DNA of 64,000 nt from Cohnella ginsengisoli (GTDB lineage: Bacteria; Bacillota; Bacilli; Paenibacillales; Paenibacillaceae), in NCBI RefSeq assembly GCF_029525555.1, contig NZ_JAPDHZ010000006.1, positions 496,001 to 560,000 on the forward strand. The letters run 5' to 3'. The notes below the pieces were generated by a model, which was not told the DNA's origin, made no database searches, and saw only the letters and a list, made by a program, of their open reading frames with translations. Position numbers and translations under genes: made by a program. This document shows, in pieces, positions 45,901 to 55,183 of this stretch. The number at the start of each line of letters is the position of its first letter. Position 1 is the first letter of the stretch.

Positions 45901-46326
45901 TTGAACAGCGAATTTATTATTGCCGTACACAGCCTGGTCCTGCTCGCGCACAAGCCCGACGGCATGGCGTCGAGCGAAGAGATCGCGGCCAATGTCTGCA
46001 CGCATCCGGCGCGGGTGCGGAAGGTGCTCGGTTTCTTGCGAAAAAACGGCTACGTGACGACGCGCGAAGGCTCGGGCGGCGGATACAGGCTCTGCATCGA
46101 TCCTTCGGACATGACGCTGGCGGATATCTACCGGACGATGGCGGCCGGCGCGATCACGCCGAACTGGTGCAGCGGCAATCCGGAAATGGACTGCATGGTC
46201 GGCTCTAATATGCAGGAAGTGATGAATTCCGTGTTCTGCGGCGCCGAGAAGCAGCTCGAGAGCTATTTCCAGGGGATCACGATCGGCCAGATGCTGTCGC
46301 GCATCAAGGCGTGTCAGAAGACGTAG
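45901..46326 (+). CDS. Rrf2-family transcription regulator
   Basis: A 141-residue winged-helix regulator. The DNA-binding part reads SSEEIAANVCTHPARVRKVLGFLRKNGYV and the wing TREGSGGGYRL. Cys residues in NWCSGNPEMDC and near the C-terminus could bind a metal cluster or sense thiols, though the spacing is not the classic IscR/NsrR set. The start is TTG with AAAGGGGGCG upstream. It probably represses itself at the palindrome over its promoter. Thioredoxin, 148 bases downstream, may be co-regulated. Confidence 0.88.
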   Translation: MNSEFIIAVHSLVLLAHKPDGMASSEEIAANVCTHPARVRKVLGFLRKNGYVTTREGSGGGYRLCIDPSDMTLADIYRTMAAGAITPNWCSGNPEMDCMVGSNMQEVMNSVFCGAEKQLESYFQGITIGQMLSRIKACQKT

Positions 46327-46473
46327 CCGAGGGTAAGGTTCGTTGTGCGCTCCGCGCGCGGGGACGGCAGCAGTCGCAGGATGGAGCGGACCGGAGCCAT
46401 AGCGCTTCGTCGTCCGATCATCATAAAGGAACGATATAAAGAATTCATTTAACCTCTGAAGGAGTGGATTACG

Positions 46474-46785
46474 ATGGCCGTAGTCGTAACGAAGGACAAC
46501 TTTAACGAGACCGTTAGCGAAGGCGTGTCTCTGCTTGATTTCTGGGCCCCTTGGTGCGGACCTTGCAAAATGCAGCTCCCGATCGTCGAAGAGCTGTCGT
46601 CCGAGCTTCAAGGCACGGCGACGATCGCCAAGGTGAACGTCGACGAGCAGCCTGAGCTGGCTTCCCAATTCGGCGTCATGAGCATCCCGACCCTGATCCT
46701 GTTCAAGGACGGCCAACCGGTCGACAAGCTGGTCGGTCTGCAAAGCAAGGATTCCCTGAAGGCCAAGATTCAAAACCAGCTCTAA
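46474..46785 (+). CDS. trxA: Thioredoxin
   Basis: A 103-residue thioredoxin that reduces protein disulfides using thioredoxin reductase. The active site WCGPCK is at residues 27-32, the cis-Pro loop is VMSIPTLILFKDGQ, and the end LKAKIQNQL is standard. AAGGAG is 9 bases before ATG. It lies after the Rrf2-family regulator and has a strong terminator. Probably the main housekeeping thioredoxin or a close paralogue. Confidence 0.96.
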   Translation: MAVVVTKDNFNETVSEGVSLLDFWAPWCGPCKMQLPIVEELSSELQGTATIAKVNVDEQPELASQFGVMSIPTLILFKDGQPVDKLVGLQSKDSLKAKIQNQL

Positions 46786-46801
46786 TCTAGCCTGCTACGC
46801 G

Positions 46802-46840
46802 AACAAGCACCCCGTCCAAGGACGCGGTGCTTGTTTTTTT
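46802..46840. terminator. Bidirectional terminator after trxA
   Basis: AACAAGCACC-CCGTCC and GGACGCGGTGCTTGTT pair, followed by T8 on the plus strand; A-rich sequence before it gives a tail for the convergent lipoprotein gene. Confidence 0.85.
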
Positions 46841-46871
46841 TGCTGCCCATTTATTTTTAACGCGCCCGTCA

Positions 46872-47576
46872 TTAAATCGTCCACTGCGCATGCGTCAGGG
46901 CGACCAACCGCCAATCGCTGCCGTCCTGTACGAACGTAAGGATCAAGCTCTCCCAATCCATGCCGTCGGCGGCGTCGTCGAAGCCCGGGTAGTGGAATTC
47001 CACGAACGCCGAGCCGGGATACATATCCTGTCCGTTGTATACGGAATTGCCTTTGCCGACAAGCTTGTTCGCCGAGATCGAGGGAGCGGTATCGAAGTCC
47101 TTGTCGTACACGAACTTGTCGAAGTAATCGCGGAAGGACAGCTCGATCGGATCGCCGCTGCCGTCCGCCGTGCCCCATTTGATCTTGTCCTGGCTCTTGA
47201 AGGAAGGCAGGGCTTCGGGCTTGAAAATTCGATCTTCCTCCGTCATCGCGGCATAAGGTGAAAAGCGAAGGCCGAGCTTCGGATCGATCCACGCGGAGAG
47301 CCGTTTCAAGTCGCGGTCGCGGAGCGCTTCGACGACGTCCTTGGCCGCGGCGGAAAGCGCCTTTTGGGAATCGGACGGAGCGGCTGAAGCCGACGGAGAA
47401 GCGGATGCCGTCGCCGAGGCGCCCTCGGACGGCGCAGAATCGGACTGTGAAGCGACGGCGGCAGTGCCCGAAGCGGCAGGCGGAGCGGCATTGCGATCGT
47501 CGTTGCCTCCGCCGCAGCCGGCCAGCAGCGCCACGGCGAGCAGCATGGCGAAGTATGGGAGCATCCTGGGTTTCAT
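46872..47576 (-). CDS. Putative lipoprotein, unknown function
   Basis: A 234-residue lipoprotein with lipobox LLAGCGG (Cys at about residue 21). A low-complexity Ala/Ser/Pro linker follows (ATASASPSASAAPSDSQ), then a folded domain of about 165 residues. It contains DVVEALRDRDLKRLSAWIDP and a C-terminal VQDGSDWRLVALTHAQW, a pattern common in lipoproteins with an NTF2-like or nuclear-transport-like fold. AGGAGG precedes ATG. No operon partners. Function unknown. Confidence 0.8.
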   Translation of the reverse strand: MKPRMLPYFAMLLAVALLAGCGGGNDDRNAAPPAASGTAAVASQSDSAPSEGASATASASPSASAAPSDSQKALSAAAKDVVEALRDRDLKRLSAWIDPKLGLRFSPYAAMTEEDRIFKPEALPSFKSQDKIKWGTADGSGDPIELSFRDYFDKFVYDKDFDTAPSISANKLVGKGNSVYNGQDMYPGSAFVEFHYPGFDDAADGMDWESLILTFVQDGSDWRLVALTHAQWTI

Positions 47577-47848
47577 GATGTATAACCTCCTAGAAGAGAT
47601 ACGGAATTTAGCTCTTTTTTTAAATTCGTATATCTTAGACGCAAAATGTCTCCGGATGTTCCGGTGGGACAGAAGGATAATTAGGGGAAATTGCGTGAGC
47701 GAACGACAGGAAATCGTAAGAAATCGACGGCCTGGCCCATCGTAATGCTTCTGTAAGAATCATTTAATCCTTTCTTTGAAAATCGGTTAGCGGTTCGTTA
47801 GCCCCGGACGATACCTTGAGACTATAACGTGTCAAGGAGGCGATTCTG

Positions 47849-48175
47849 GTGAAGGAACCGAGATTGATAAAATTCGGCAAAGCCATCTGCTTCATGCTGT
47901 CAACCGCCGCGTTGGCTGCTGCGCTGGCAGGATGCGGCACGGACAAGGCGAACGACAATCCGCCGATGCCGTCGGCGAGCATGAAGGACGACGGGAAGAT
48001 GTCGCCGGAAGCGAGCATGAAGGACGACGGGAAGATGTCGCCGGAGGCGAGCATGAAGGACGGCGGGAAGATGTCGCCGGAAGCGAGCATGAAGGACGGC
48101 GGGATGATGTCGCCGGAAGCGAGCATGAAGGACGGCGGGGAGATGTCGCCGGAGGCGAGCATGGCCGATAAGTAA
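47849..48175 (+). CDS. Lipoprotein made mostly of 12-residue repeats
   Basis: A 108-residue lipoprotein: signal peptide with lipobox ALAGCGT, a short spacer, then five near-identical 12-residue repeats SMKD(D/G)G(K/M/E)MSPEA, ending SMADK. The repeats are Met-, Lys- and Asp-rich and lack hydrophobic residues, so they are probably disordered, and they resemble the loosely defined MXKDX repeat proteins. Met and Asp could bind a metal such as copper, an inference only. The start is GTG with AAGGAGG upstream. Confidence 0.75.
   Translation: MKEPRLIKFGKAICFMLSTAALAAALAGCGTDKANDNPPMPSASMKDDGKMSPEASMKDDGKMSPEASMKDGGKMSPEASMKDGGMMSPEASMKDGGEMSPEASMADK
47978..48157 (+). repeat. 36-base tandem repeat, 5 copies, inside the lipoprotein gene
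   Basis: Five direct copies of a 36-base unit starting AGCATGAAGGACG, with a few single-base changes, preserve the reading frame. Copy number could vary between strains without breaking the gene. Confidence 0.9.
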
Positions 48176-48238
48176 TTGCCGCAATTCCAGCCGGCGGCTG
48201 TGCTATAATCTGGGTATTCGGATGAAGGGGAGATAGGG

Positions 48239-48952
48239 ATGGCGGCAACGGTGCTGGTCGCGGACGACGAACGGGATATTACCGACGTCTGCCGAAGATA
48301 CCTGGAGCGCGAAGGGTTCGAGGTGCTCGTCGCGGACGACGGCGATGAGGCGCTGCGGCTCTGGCGGTCGAGGCGCCCGGATCTGCTCGTGCTGGACCTC
48401 ATGATGCCGGGCATGTCGGGTTGGGACGTCTGCACCGCCGTCCGCGACGAAGAGGACGTGCCGATTATCATGCTGACCGCAAGGGGCGAGGAGAGCGATC
48501 GGCTGCTCGGCTTGACGCTTGGCGCGGACGACTACTTGACCAAGCCGTTCAGCCCCCGCGAACTGGTGCTCCGCGTTCGCAATATTTTGCGCAGGACGGC
48601 GCCCGCCGCCGCGCCCGCAGACAAGCTGGCGCAGCCGGAAGAAGGCCTTCACTTCGAAGGCCTTTCCCTTTATCCGGCCCAGCGCAAGGTGAAGGCGGGC
48701 GGACGGGACGTGGAGCTCACGGCCACCGAGTTCGATCTTCTGGAATGGTTCGCGCGCCATCCGGGCCAGGTCTTTTCGAGAAGCCAGCTGCTGAGCCGGG
48801 TGTGGGACATCGCCTTCGAAGGCGATTCGACCACGGTCACCGTGCACATGCGCAGGCTGAGAGAGAAGATCGAGCCGAACCCTTCCAAGCCGGCATGGCT
48901 CAAAACGGTATGGGGCATCGGCTACCGGTTCGAAGGGCAGCCCGTCGAATGA
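48239..48952 (+). CDS. OmpR/PhoB-type response regulator
   Basis: A 237-residue two-component regulator. Receiver residues are visible: VLVADDERDI, phospho-acceptor Asp in DLLVLDLMMPGMSG (about residue 52), and Lys in YLTKPFSPRELV. The winged-helix output domain reads ELTATEFDLLEWFARHPGQV and STTVTVHMRRLREKI. GGGGAG lies just before ATG. It overlaps the kinase gene as ATGA, and the two should form one system. The genes on both sides make envelope targets plausible. Confidence 0.95.
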   Translation: MAATVLVADDERDITDVCRRYLEREGFEVLVADDGDEALRLWRSRRPDLLVLDLMMPGMSGWDVCTAVRDEEDVPIIMLTARGEESDRLLGLTLGADDYLTKPFSPRELVLRVRNILRRTAPAAAPADKLAQPEEGLHFEGLSLYPAQRKVKAGGRDVELTATEFDLLEWFARHPGQVFSRSQLLSRVWDIAFEGDSTTVTVHMRRLREKIEPNPSKPAWLKTVWGIGYRFEGQPVE

Positions 48953-50055
48953 GGGGCCGGACGGTAAAGCTGCGCACTTATCTTCTAATATCCAACGCCG
49001 TCAGTTTGGGCGTTATTTTAGCCGTCTTGTTCTATTGCTACAGCCGCATGCTGCTCAGCGCGCCGACGTTCATCTGGCTGGGCGGTGCCACGTTGCTGGC
49101 CGGCGTCCTTTCGTTCGTCCTCCACTTCGCGCTGATCGTGCCGCTTGCCCGCGCGGCGAACCGGATCGGGGAAGCGTCAGGCAAGATCGCTTCGGGCGAG
49201 CTCGGCACGGAGGTGCCCATCGTGGGGCCGGCCGAGTTCCGTCTATTGGCGGAGCGGTTCAACGCGATGAGCCGACAGCTGAAGGCAAGCTTCGAAAACG
49301 TGACGAAGTCTGAGTCCTCGCGCAGGGAGCTCGTAGCGAACGTCGCGCACGACCTGCGCACGCCGCTCGCGCTGCTGCAGTCTCACTCCGAGGCGCTGCT
49401 GGACGGGGTCGTCGAAGACGAGACCGCGCGAGGCGGTTATCTTCAAGTCATTCGCAAGGAATCGATACGGCTGGGGCGCCTGGTCCAGGATCTGTTCGAC
49501 CTGTCGAAGCTGGACGCTGGCTCGGACCCCTTCGAGCCTAGGCCCGTAGCGCTCGAAGACGTGCTGATCGATACGCTGAACGTCTACAGGCCGAAGCTGG
49601 AGGAGAAAAATCTGGAGGTTGTCGTAAAGCTTCCCGAGCCGTCCCCGGTCGTGTGGGGCGTAGAGAGCGAGCTGCGCCGGATCGCGGCCAACCTGCTCGA
49701 CAACGCGATTCGGCATTCCCCGAACGGGGGATGCATCGAATGGCGGGCCGCGATCGAGGAAGGCGGCATGGTCTCGATCGCGCTCAGGGACGAAGGGGAC
49801 GGCGTGCCGGAGGCGGAGCGGGACCGGATTTTCGAGCGGTTTTACCGGTCGGACCGGAGCAGGCGGCGCGAGGGCGGGGGCGCCGGTCTCGGCCTCTCGA
49901 TCGCCAAGACGCTCACGGAGCGGCATGGCGGCGAGATCGGCGTGGCGCCGGCGGGAGACGGAGGAAGCGAATTTCGATTTACGCTGAAGCTGGCCGACGC
50001 CGGAGGCGTTACGGCCCTCGGCCGGAGGAGGGATGCAGAAGATGAAGGAGCGTAA
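48949..50055 (+). CDS. Membrane sensor histidine kinase
   Basis: A 368-residue kinase with two membrane helices (LLISNAVSLGVILAVLFYCY and TLLAGVLSFVLHFALIVPLA) separated by only a few residues, so it has almost no extracellular sensor and may sense the membrane or a partner. HAMP, H box (VANVAHDLRTPLALLQSH), N box (LLDNAIRHSPNG) and G boxes (DEGDGVPEAE, GAGLGLSIAK) are present. It is coupled to the regulator by a four-base overlap and overlaps the next gene, which may be part of the same operon. Confidence 0.95.
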   Translation: MRGRTVKLRTYLLISNAVSLGVILAVLFYCYSRMLLSAPTFIWLGGATLLAGVLSFVLHFALIVPLARAANRIGEASGKIASGELGTEVPIVGPAEFRLLAERFNAMSRQLKASFENVTKSESSRRELVANVAHDLRTPLALLQSHSEALLDGVVEDETARGGYLQVIRKESIRLGRLVQDLFDLSKLDAGSDPFEPRPVALEDVLIDTLNVYRPKLEEKNLEVVVKLPEPSPVVWGVESELRRIAANLLDNAIRHSPNGGCIEWRAAIEEGGMVSIALRDEGDGVPEAERDRIFERFYRSDRSRRREGGGAGLGLSIAKTLTERHGGEIGVAPAGDGGSEFRFTLKLADAGGVTALGRRRDAEDEGA

Positions 50056-51313
50056 ACGGGCGGGCCTCGGCAAGCAGCTGGCGGAGCTGCACCGCTGGAA
50101 TGCATGGCTGGTCGTCGCGCTGGCGGTCAGCGGATTGATTCTGTCCTGGGGCGCGGCGAGAGGGTGGCTTGGCGAAGGGCGCGTGTGGATCAAGCAGCTG
50201 CACATCTACATCGGTCTCATCACGGGCATCGTGCTCGTCCTTTACGCGCCGCTGCTCAAGCGACATCTGAAGCAGCTTCGGGGCAGGCCGGGGCAGCGTG
50301 GCAATCTGGCGTTCGTCGTCTTCCTGCTGCTCGGCTGGCTGGCTTCGGGCATCGTGCTCTGGCAGCTTCGCCATCTGCCGCCGCGCTGGGCGACGAACGC
50401 GCTTGTCATTCACGATCTGCTGACGTGGGTGGGCCTGCCGTACGCGGCATATCACTCGATCACCCGGATGCGTTGGGCGAAAAAACCGCAGCGGCGAGCC
50501 GTCCGCTCGGACGATAGCGCGGAGACGGCTGGCGGTTCGGACACGAAGCGTCCGTATGCCGGCGGTCTGCATCCGGCCGCGAGCCCGCAGCCGTGGATGA
50601 CGCGCCGCCAGTTCATCCGGAGCGCTGTCGGCGTGGCGTTAGCCGCAGCGGTGCTGCCGTCCTTCTTCCGCTGGATGGGCGGCAGCTTGAGTCTGACCTC
50701 CGGCTCGGGCAACATCGCCGCGGACGAGACGGACGCGAATCGCATGCTTCCTGCGCCGCAGCCGCTGCCGGACTCGGCGAACGTCATCGGCGGCGGTGCC
50801 AAAGGCAGCTTTCGCGTTTATACGGTGACGCCGCTCCCGCATTTCGATTCGGACACTTGGCGCTTCACGATCGACGGTCTGGTCGACAAGCCCGCGACGT
50901 GGACATGGGAGCAGTTCCTCGCGATCAAGCGCAAGGTGCAGGTCAGCGACTTCCACTGCGTCACCGGCTGGTCGGTGTACGGCAACACGTGGGAAGGCAT
51001 CCCGCTCGCGCAGCTGCTGGACGCAGCGGGCGTGCGGGCGAACGCGCAGTTCGTGAAGTTCTATTCCGGAGACGGCGAATACACCGACGCCCTGTCCCTC
51101 GAGCAGGCGCGGATGAAGGACGTCCTGGTCGCCGTGCTCCACGACGGCAAGCCGATCCACCGCGATTACGGCGGTCCGGTCCGCCTGATCGTGCCGGGCA
51201 TGTACGCGTACAAATCGGTCAAATGGCTGGACCGGATCGAACTGATCGACAAGCCTCACATCGGATATTGGGAAGAACGGGGCTACGACAACGACGCATG
51301 GGTGAAGGCCTGA
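50033..51313 (+). CDS. Membrane molybdopterin-dependent oxidoreductase, sulfite oxidase/YedY-like, with N-terminal cytochrome b-like helices
   Basis: A 426-residue fusion. Residues about 1-160 hold four helices (WLVVALAVSGLILSWGAA, IYIGLITGIVLVLYAPLL, FVVFLLLGWLASGIVLW) with His residues in ELHRWN, QLHIYIG and VIHDLL that could bind heme b. Residues about 190-215 contain a twin-Arg-like TRRQFIRSAVGVALAAAVL, then a molybdopterin domain with the Mo-binding Cys309 in DFHCVTGWSVYGNTWEGIPL. Such proteins may repair oxidised Met or reduce other oxides outside the membrane. It overlaps the kinase gene by 23 bases, suggesting regulation by that system. Exact start 50033 or 50042. Confidence 0.85.
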   Translation: MQKMKERKRAGLGKQLAELHRWNAWLVVALAVSGLILSWGAARGWLGEGRVWIKQLHIYIGLITGIVLVLYAPLLKRHLKQLRGRPGQRGNLAFVVFLLLGWLASGIVLWQLRHLPPRWATNALVIHDLLTWVGLPYAAYHSITRMRWAKKPQRRAVRSDDSAETAGGSDTKRPYAGGLHPAASPQPWMTRRQFIRSAVGVALAAAVLPSFFRWMGGSLSLTSGSGNIAADETDANRMLPAPQPLPDSANVIGGGAKGSFRVYTVTPLPHFDSDTWRFTIDGLVDKPATWTWEQFLAIKRKVQVSDFHCVTGWSVYGNTWEGIPLAQLLDAAGVRANAQFVKFYSGDGEYTDALSLEQARMKDVLVAVLHDGKPIHRDYGGPVRLIVPGMYAYKSVKWLDRIELIDKPHIGYWEERGYDNDAWVKA

Positions 51314-51347
51314 CGGCCCTCACCCTGTCGCTAAGCTATCCCGATCG

Positions 51348-52743
51348 TTACTTTGACGCCTCGGCGCCTGCGGCCTTCCGGTCTGCAGACGCCTTTTTCA
51401 TGAGCGCTTCCGCCTGGGGTTGGATCGCCGAGAAGGCTTCGTCCGCCGACGACTTGCCTTCCGCGACATCGCGGATGAGCCCGTTCACGAGCTCGGCGAA
51501 CGACTCGTCGAAGCCGGCGGGGCCTTGCTCGGCGCCGTAATATAAGTTGTAGACCGAATTGGTCGGACGCAGTGCGTAGAACGGCTTGTAGTCCGGATCT
51601 TGCTTCCAATCGGGATAATCCTTTTTGGACGGACAGGTCCATGCCGCCAATCCCGCTCCCGAGTCCCGCCTTGGCCTTGCCGACGCGTTCCGACATGAAG
51701 AAGGAGAGCATCTGCCAAGCTTCTTCGGCGTGCGTGGAGGAGGCGGGAATAGCGAACAACTGGTAGAGCTGAACTTCTCCGCCGATCCCGGGATCGGAGC
51801 TGCGGGCAGGCGCCGTCACGACGCCGTATTCGAACTTGGGCTTCGCCGAAGCTTTGAGGTTAAAGAGCAAGTTGTCATTGTCGATGGTAATCGCCGCGTT
51901 TCCCTTCTTGAACAGATCGACCGATTCCATCGCCGCCTGATCATAGTACGTCGTGCCGTTTTCTTCGCGCTCTTCGGGCCATGTGGCGACGAACGTGCCG
52001 CGCTTGTAGGCGGCGGCAAGCTGCTTGAACAGCCGCTCCCAACCGGGCGTGTCGAACGTCACCGTACCGGTCTTCGCGTCTGCGTACTTCAGGCCCTCGG
52101 TGCCGGCGATCTGCCGCAGCAGATCGAAGGGGCCGCGCAGCCACGGGATGTGCAGGCCGATCTCGTCCTTTTCCCGGCGCTTGTCCTGCATGACGCGGTC
52201 GGCGAGCGCGATCGTCTGCTCCCAGGTCATGCCGTCCGTCGGATAAGGGATGTCGAGCCGGTCGAAGATGTCTTTGTTGAAGTACATCGCGTCTGCATGA
52301 AAAGCGGGACCGATCGCATAGAGCGGACCGCCGTCTTCGCCGCGCAGAAAGTCCAGGACGCCGGGCGTTACGTTGTCGGTCAGCTTGGTCTTGTTCCGGG
52401 AGGCGAGCTCGTCGAGATTTTGCAGCTTGTCCGCCTTGCGCAGCAAACTGAAGTCCGAACTGTTCAATATCATCAGATCGGGCTTCTCTCGATCCATGAA
52501 TTCGGCGATCTTCTTTTCGTCGTATGTCTGATAATCGTTATCCGCCTGAAGGGGCACGAACTTGACCTCCCAATCGGGAAATCCGGCTTCGATAAAGTCT
52601 CTGAATTGCAGGTCATACGTATAAGGCTGGCAGCAGGCGACGGTGAGCGTCTTAGGCTCGGACACGGGCCGGGCGACCTGCATGCATCCAGTGAGCGTCG
52701 CGAACAGCAGAATCAGCGCGAATGTTGCGGCGAGCGGTCTCAT
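51348..52743 (-). CDS. Extracellular solute-binding lipoprotein, no local permease (apparent +1 indel)
   Basis: About 464 residues, with signal peptide and lipobox ATLTGCM, then an ABC-type binding domain starting KTLTVACCQPYTYDLQF. Typical stretches are HADAMYFNKDIFDRLDIPYP, TWEQTIALADRVMQ and EEAWQMLSFFMSE. The frame breaks at T5 (51622-51626); with four T it continues DLSVQKDYPDWKQDPDYKPF to the stop at 51348. It overlaps the preceding gene by four bases, so it is the third gene of a sigma factor operon. No permease or ATPase gene is near, so a sensing role is likelier than transport. Confidence 0.88.
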
Positions 52744-54301
52744 GGCGTTCCTCCCGTCGAGGCCGTGCTGCCGGATCTGGCGGCGGCGAGCTTTTCCTCG
52801 GCCATCGCCTGCATCGCCTTGAGCAGAGCGGGCACGTCAAGCGCTTCGTCGCCGAGGTTTTGGGTCCGTTTGTAGGCTTCGCTCCAGGCGGCATTGACCA
52901 GTTCTTTGTAGACGGGATCGGCGTTTCTCTCGGCGACCTCGAGTACATAAGCCGGATCGACCGCCGTGCGGTAAAATACGGCGGAGCGTTCGCTTTCCTT
53001 CGCTTCTTCCGCAGCCACGGTGGGCAGCGTCGATCCGTAATTAAAGCGGACTAACCGATTCGCTTGCGAAGGAGACATGATATATTTCAACAGCTCCCAC
53101 GCGGCATCGGCGCTTGCCGCATTTCCCGGAATCGCAAATACATACGGAATTTCAAACGCGGCGTCCGTGCCTCGGCTGTCTGCGCTTGCCGGCGGAGACA
53201 GGGCGATCCAATCGTCTGCGGCAAGCCCGAGCTCTTTGCCTGCCTCGCTTATATTTCTAAAGTAGGCGTTCGAATTGTACGTCATCGCCGAGTGCCCGGT
53301 GAGGAACGGATCGTGCTTGTACAGTTCCGCCATCGCGATGTTGCCCTTCCACTTGACCTCGGGCTCATCGTTGATCCAGCCGTCGAGGTGTCCCTCCGCC
53401 AGCTTCGTCCACAAGGTCGTCCACGCCGGCGTATCGATCGCGGCTTGGCTCAGCGAAGCGTCCGCATAGCGCAGCCCCTGGCCGGCGCCGATGGCGGCGG
53501 CTTCGAGCGACAGAGTCGTGTTGTAGCCGAAGCTCAGGCCGTAGACCGGCTTTCCGCTTTTTTTGCACCCCGTCGAATTTTATGGCGAGATTCATGACCT
53601 CCTCCCACGTCATGCCTTCCGTTGGCTCGGGAATGCCGTATTCCCGGAACAGCTTGCGATTGTAATACAACGCATGCCCGGTGAACTCAGGCGCATAGCC
53701 ATACAGCTGTCCGCCGCCCGCTTCGCGCAGCGTCTGCTTGACGGCGCTCTGCCAGCTGTCGTCGGATACTTTATCTCGCTTCATCCAAGCGTCCAGCGGC
53801 TTCAGCAGGCCGGCGGCCGACAGCTCGGGCAAATAGGCGAGCGGGACCTGCACCAAGTCGGCGTGACTTTTTTTGCAGCTGCGCTTTGAACGTGTCTATG
53901 CCCGGCGTCAGATCGAATACATTGGCAGTTTTGCCGGGATAATCGGAGTATTCGAATCTCACGGACGGATGTCTGATGATAAATGGCTGTCCGTAAGTGG
54001 ACACAAAGCTGCCTTTGTCCCAATACATAATGTTCAGCGTCGTCGTCTCCGTCTCGCTGATAACCGGCTTCGCCGCTTTTTCGTGCGTAAATAGCGCTGT
54101 CAGATCGCCCCGGAAGACTATCGCTCCCGCGATCAGCAGCGCGACGACGGAGGCCGCGGCGGCGCTTCGTCTGCGCCTGGCGCGTCGTTCCAGCATCTTG
54201 ATGCGCTCCTTCACTTTTTTGATCGTCGGGGTGCCGAAGCCGCCGGAGCCGAGCGGCAGGTCCGACAGCGTGCGTTCCCAGCGGTCGCGATCGTCTTTCA
54301 T
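52740..54301 (-). CDS. Membrane-tethered solute-binding domain protein, candidate anti-sigma factor (two apparent +1 indels)
   Basis: About 519 residues when one base is removed from each T7 run at 53558-53564 and 53868-53874. The N-terminus is a cytosolic stretch of about 50 residues (WERTLSDLPLGSGGFGTPTI, then basic MLERRARRRRS), followed by one membrane helix (AAAASVVALLIAGAIVF) and no lipobox. The rest is an extracellular ABC-type solute-binding domain (LNIMYWDKGSF, GHALYYNRKLFREYGIPEPT, EGMTWEEVMNLAIKFDGVQK). A transmembrane protein directly after and overlapping an ECF sigma gene is normally its anti-sigma factor; here the sensor would be a sugar-binding-type domain. The role is inferred from arrangement and topology. 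Confidence 0.75.
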
Positions 54302-54874
54302 GCTCGCCCGCTCCCTTCTTCGTCGTCTTCGCGCCCGTGTTCGAACTTCTTGTTCATCGCGGTCCGCGCCCTGTGAATGCGCGACTTGACCGTTCCCTCC
54401 GACACCTGGAGCAGCTCGGCGATCTCGGCCATGCTCAGGCCGTGGTGCGCCTGGAGCAGCAGGCTCTCCCGCAGCTTGCGCGGCAGCTCCATGACCGTCC
54501 GCCAGATTTCCCGCTGCCGATAGGAGCCGAGCCATTCGTTCTCCGCGGACATCTGCGATTCGCGGACCGGCATGACCGCCGGCAGGCGAATGCGGCGATA
54601 CCAGGCCGATTTGAAGTAATCCAGCGCGGTATTTCGCGTGATCTTCAGCAGCCAGGCGCGGGCTCCCGATTCGCCGCGGAGCGTGTGCAGGCTCTGGTAC
54701 GCCTTGACGAATACGTCCTGCGCGATGTCCTCCGCCGTCTCCCGCTTGCCTGTCATAAAAAAAGGCGTAATTCCACACGTCGCGGCCGTAAGTGAGCATG
54801 AGCTCCTCCAGCACGGCGTCGCGGTCGACGCCTCCGGTCATATGCTTCAAATAATCGTGATCCAACGCGTCCAC
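54298..54874 (-). CDS. ECF-type RNA polymerase sigma factor (apparent +1 indel)
   Basis: About 191 residues. Region 2 reads AEDIAQDVFVKAYQSLHTLR and ARAWLLKITRNTALDYFKS; region 4 reads ELPRKLRESLLLQAHHGLSM and EIAELLQVSEGTVKSRIHRA. The frame breaks at A7 (54757-54763); with six A it reads WNYAFFMTGKRETAED. The start is GTG 54874 with GAGGAG upstream. It heads a three-gene overlapping operon with a tethered solute-binding protein and a solute-binding lipoprotein. Confidence 0.92.
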
Positions 54875-55010
54875 CTCTTCTCCTCGACGGCCGCAGCCGT
54901 TCCGGAGCCCCTATGCATTCTATTTTTCATAGTAGCCTTCCGGCGCCGTACGGGGAAGACCGCTTCGCATTCTCCTTTGCCCGATGATCGTGCGGCCGGC
55001 ACATCTAAGG

Positions 55011-55035
55011 AACGAGGAGCAGGGGGAAAAGTTCC
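55011..55035 (-). promoter_or_regulatory. Possible ECF-type promoter of the sigma factor operon
   Basis: On the minus strand GGAAC and CGTT are spaced 16 bases, 137 bases before the sigma gene, resembling SigW-class promoters (AAC ... CGTA). If real, the sigma factor would activate its own operon. The match is modest. Confidence 0.35.
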
Positions 55036-55128
55036 CTGTTCGATTGTCGAATTTTTCATCGGTTTGATCGTTGTGGAGGAGGCGGGGGGTATGGTAGGGT
55101 AGAGAGACTTTTTGGCGGGAACGGCAAA

Positions 55129-55155
55129 CAGAGCGGCATAGGGGCCGCTCTGTCG
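55129..55155 (-). terminator. Terminator of the small gene at 55184-55327
   Basis: ACAGAGCGGC and GCCGCTCTGT arms with a 6-base loop; on the minus strand TTT follows. The T-tail is short. Confidence 0.55.
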
Positions 55156-55183
55156 AAATTCGGATCGGATGGAACGCGTCGCG

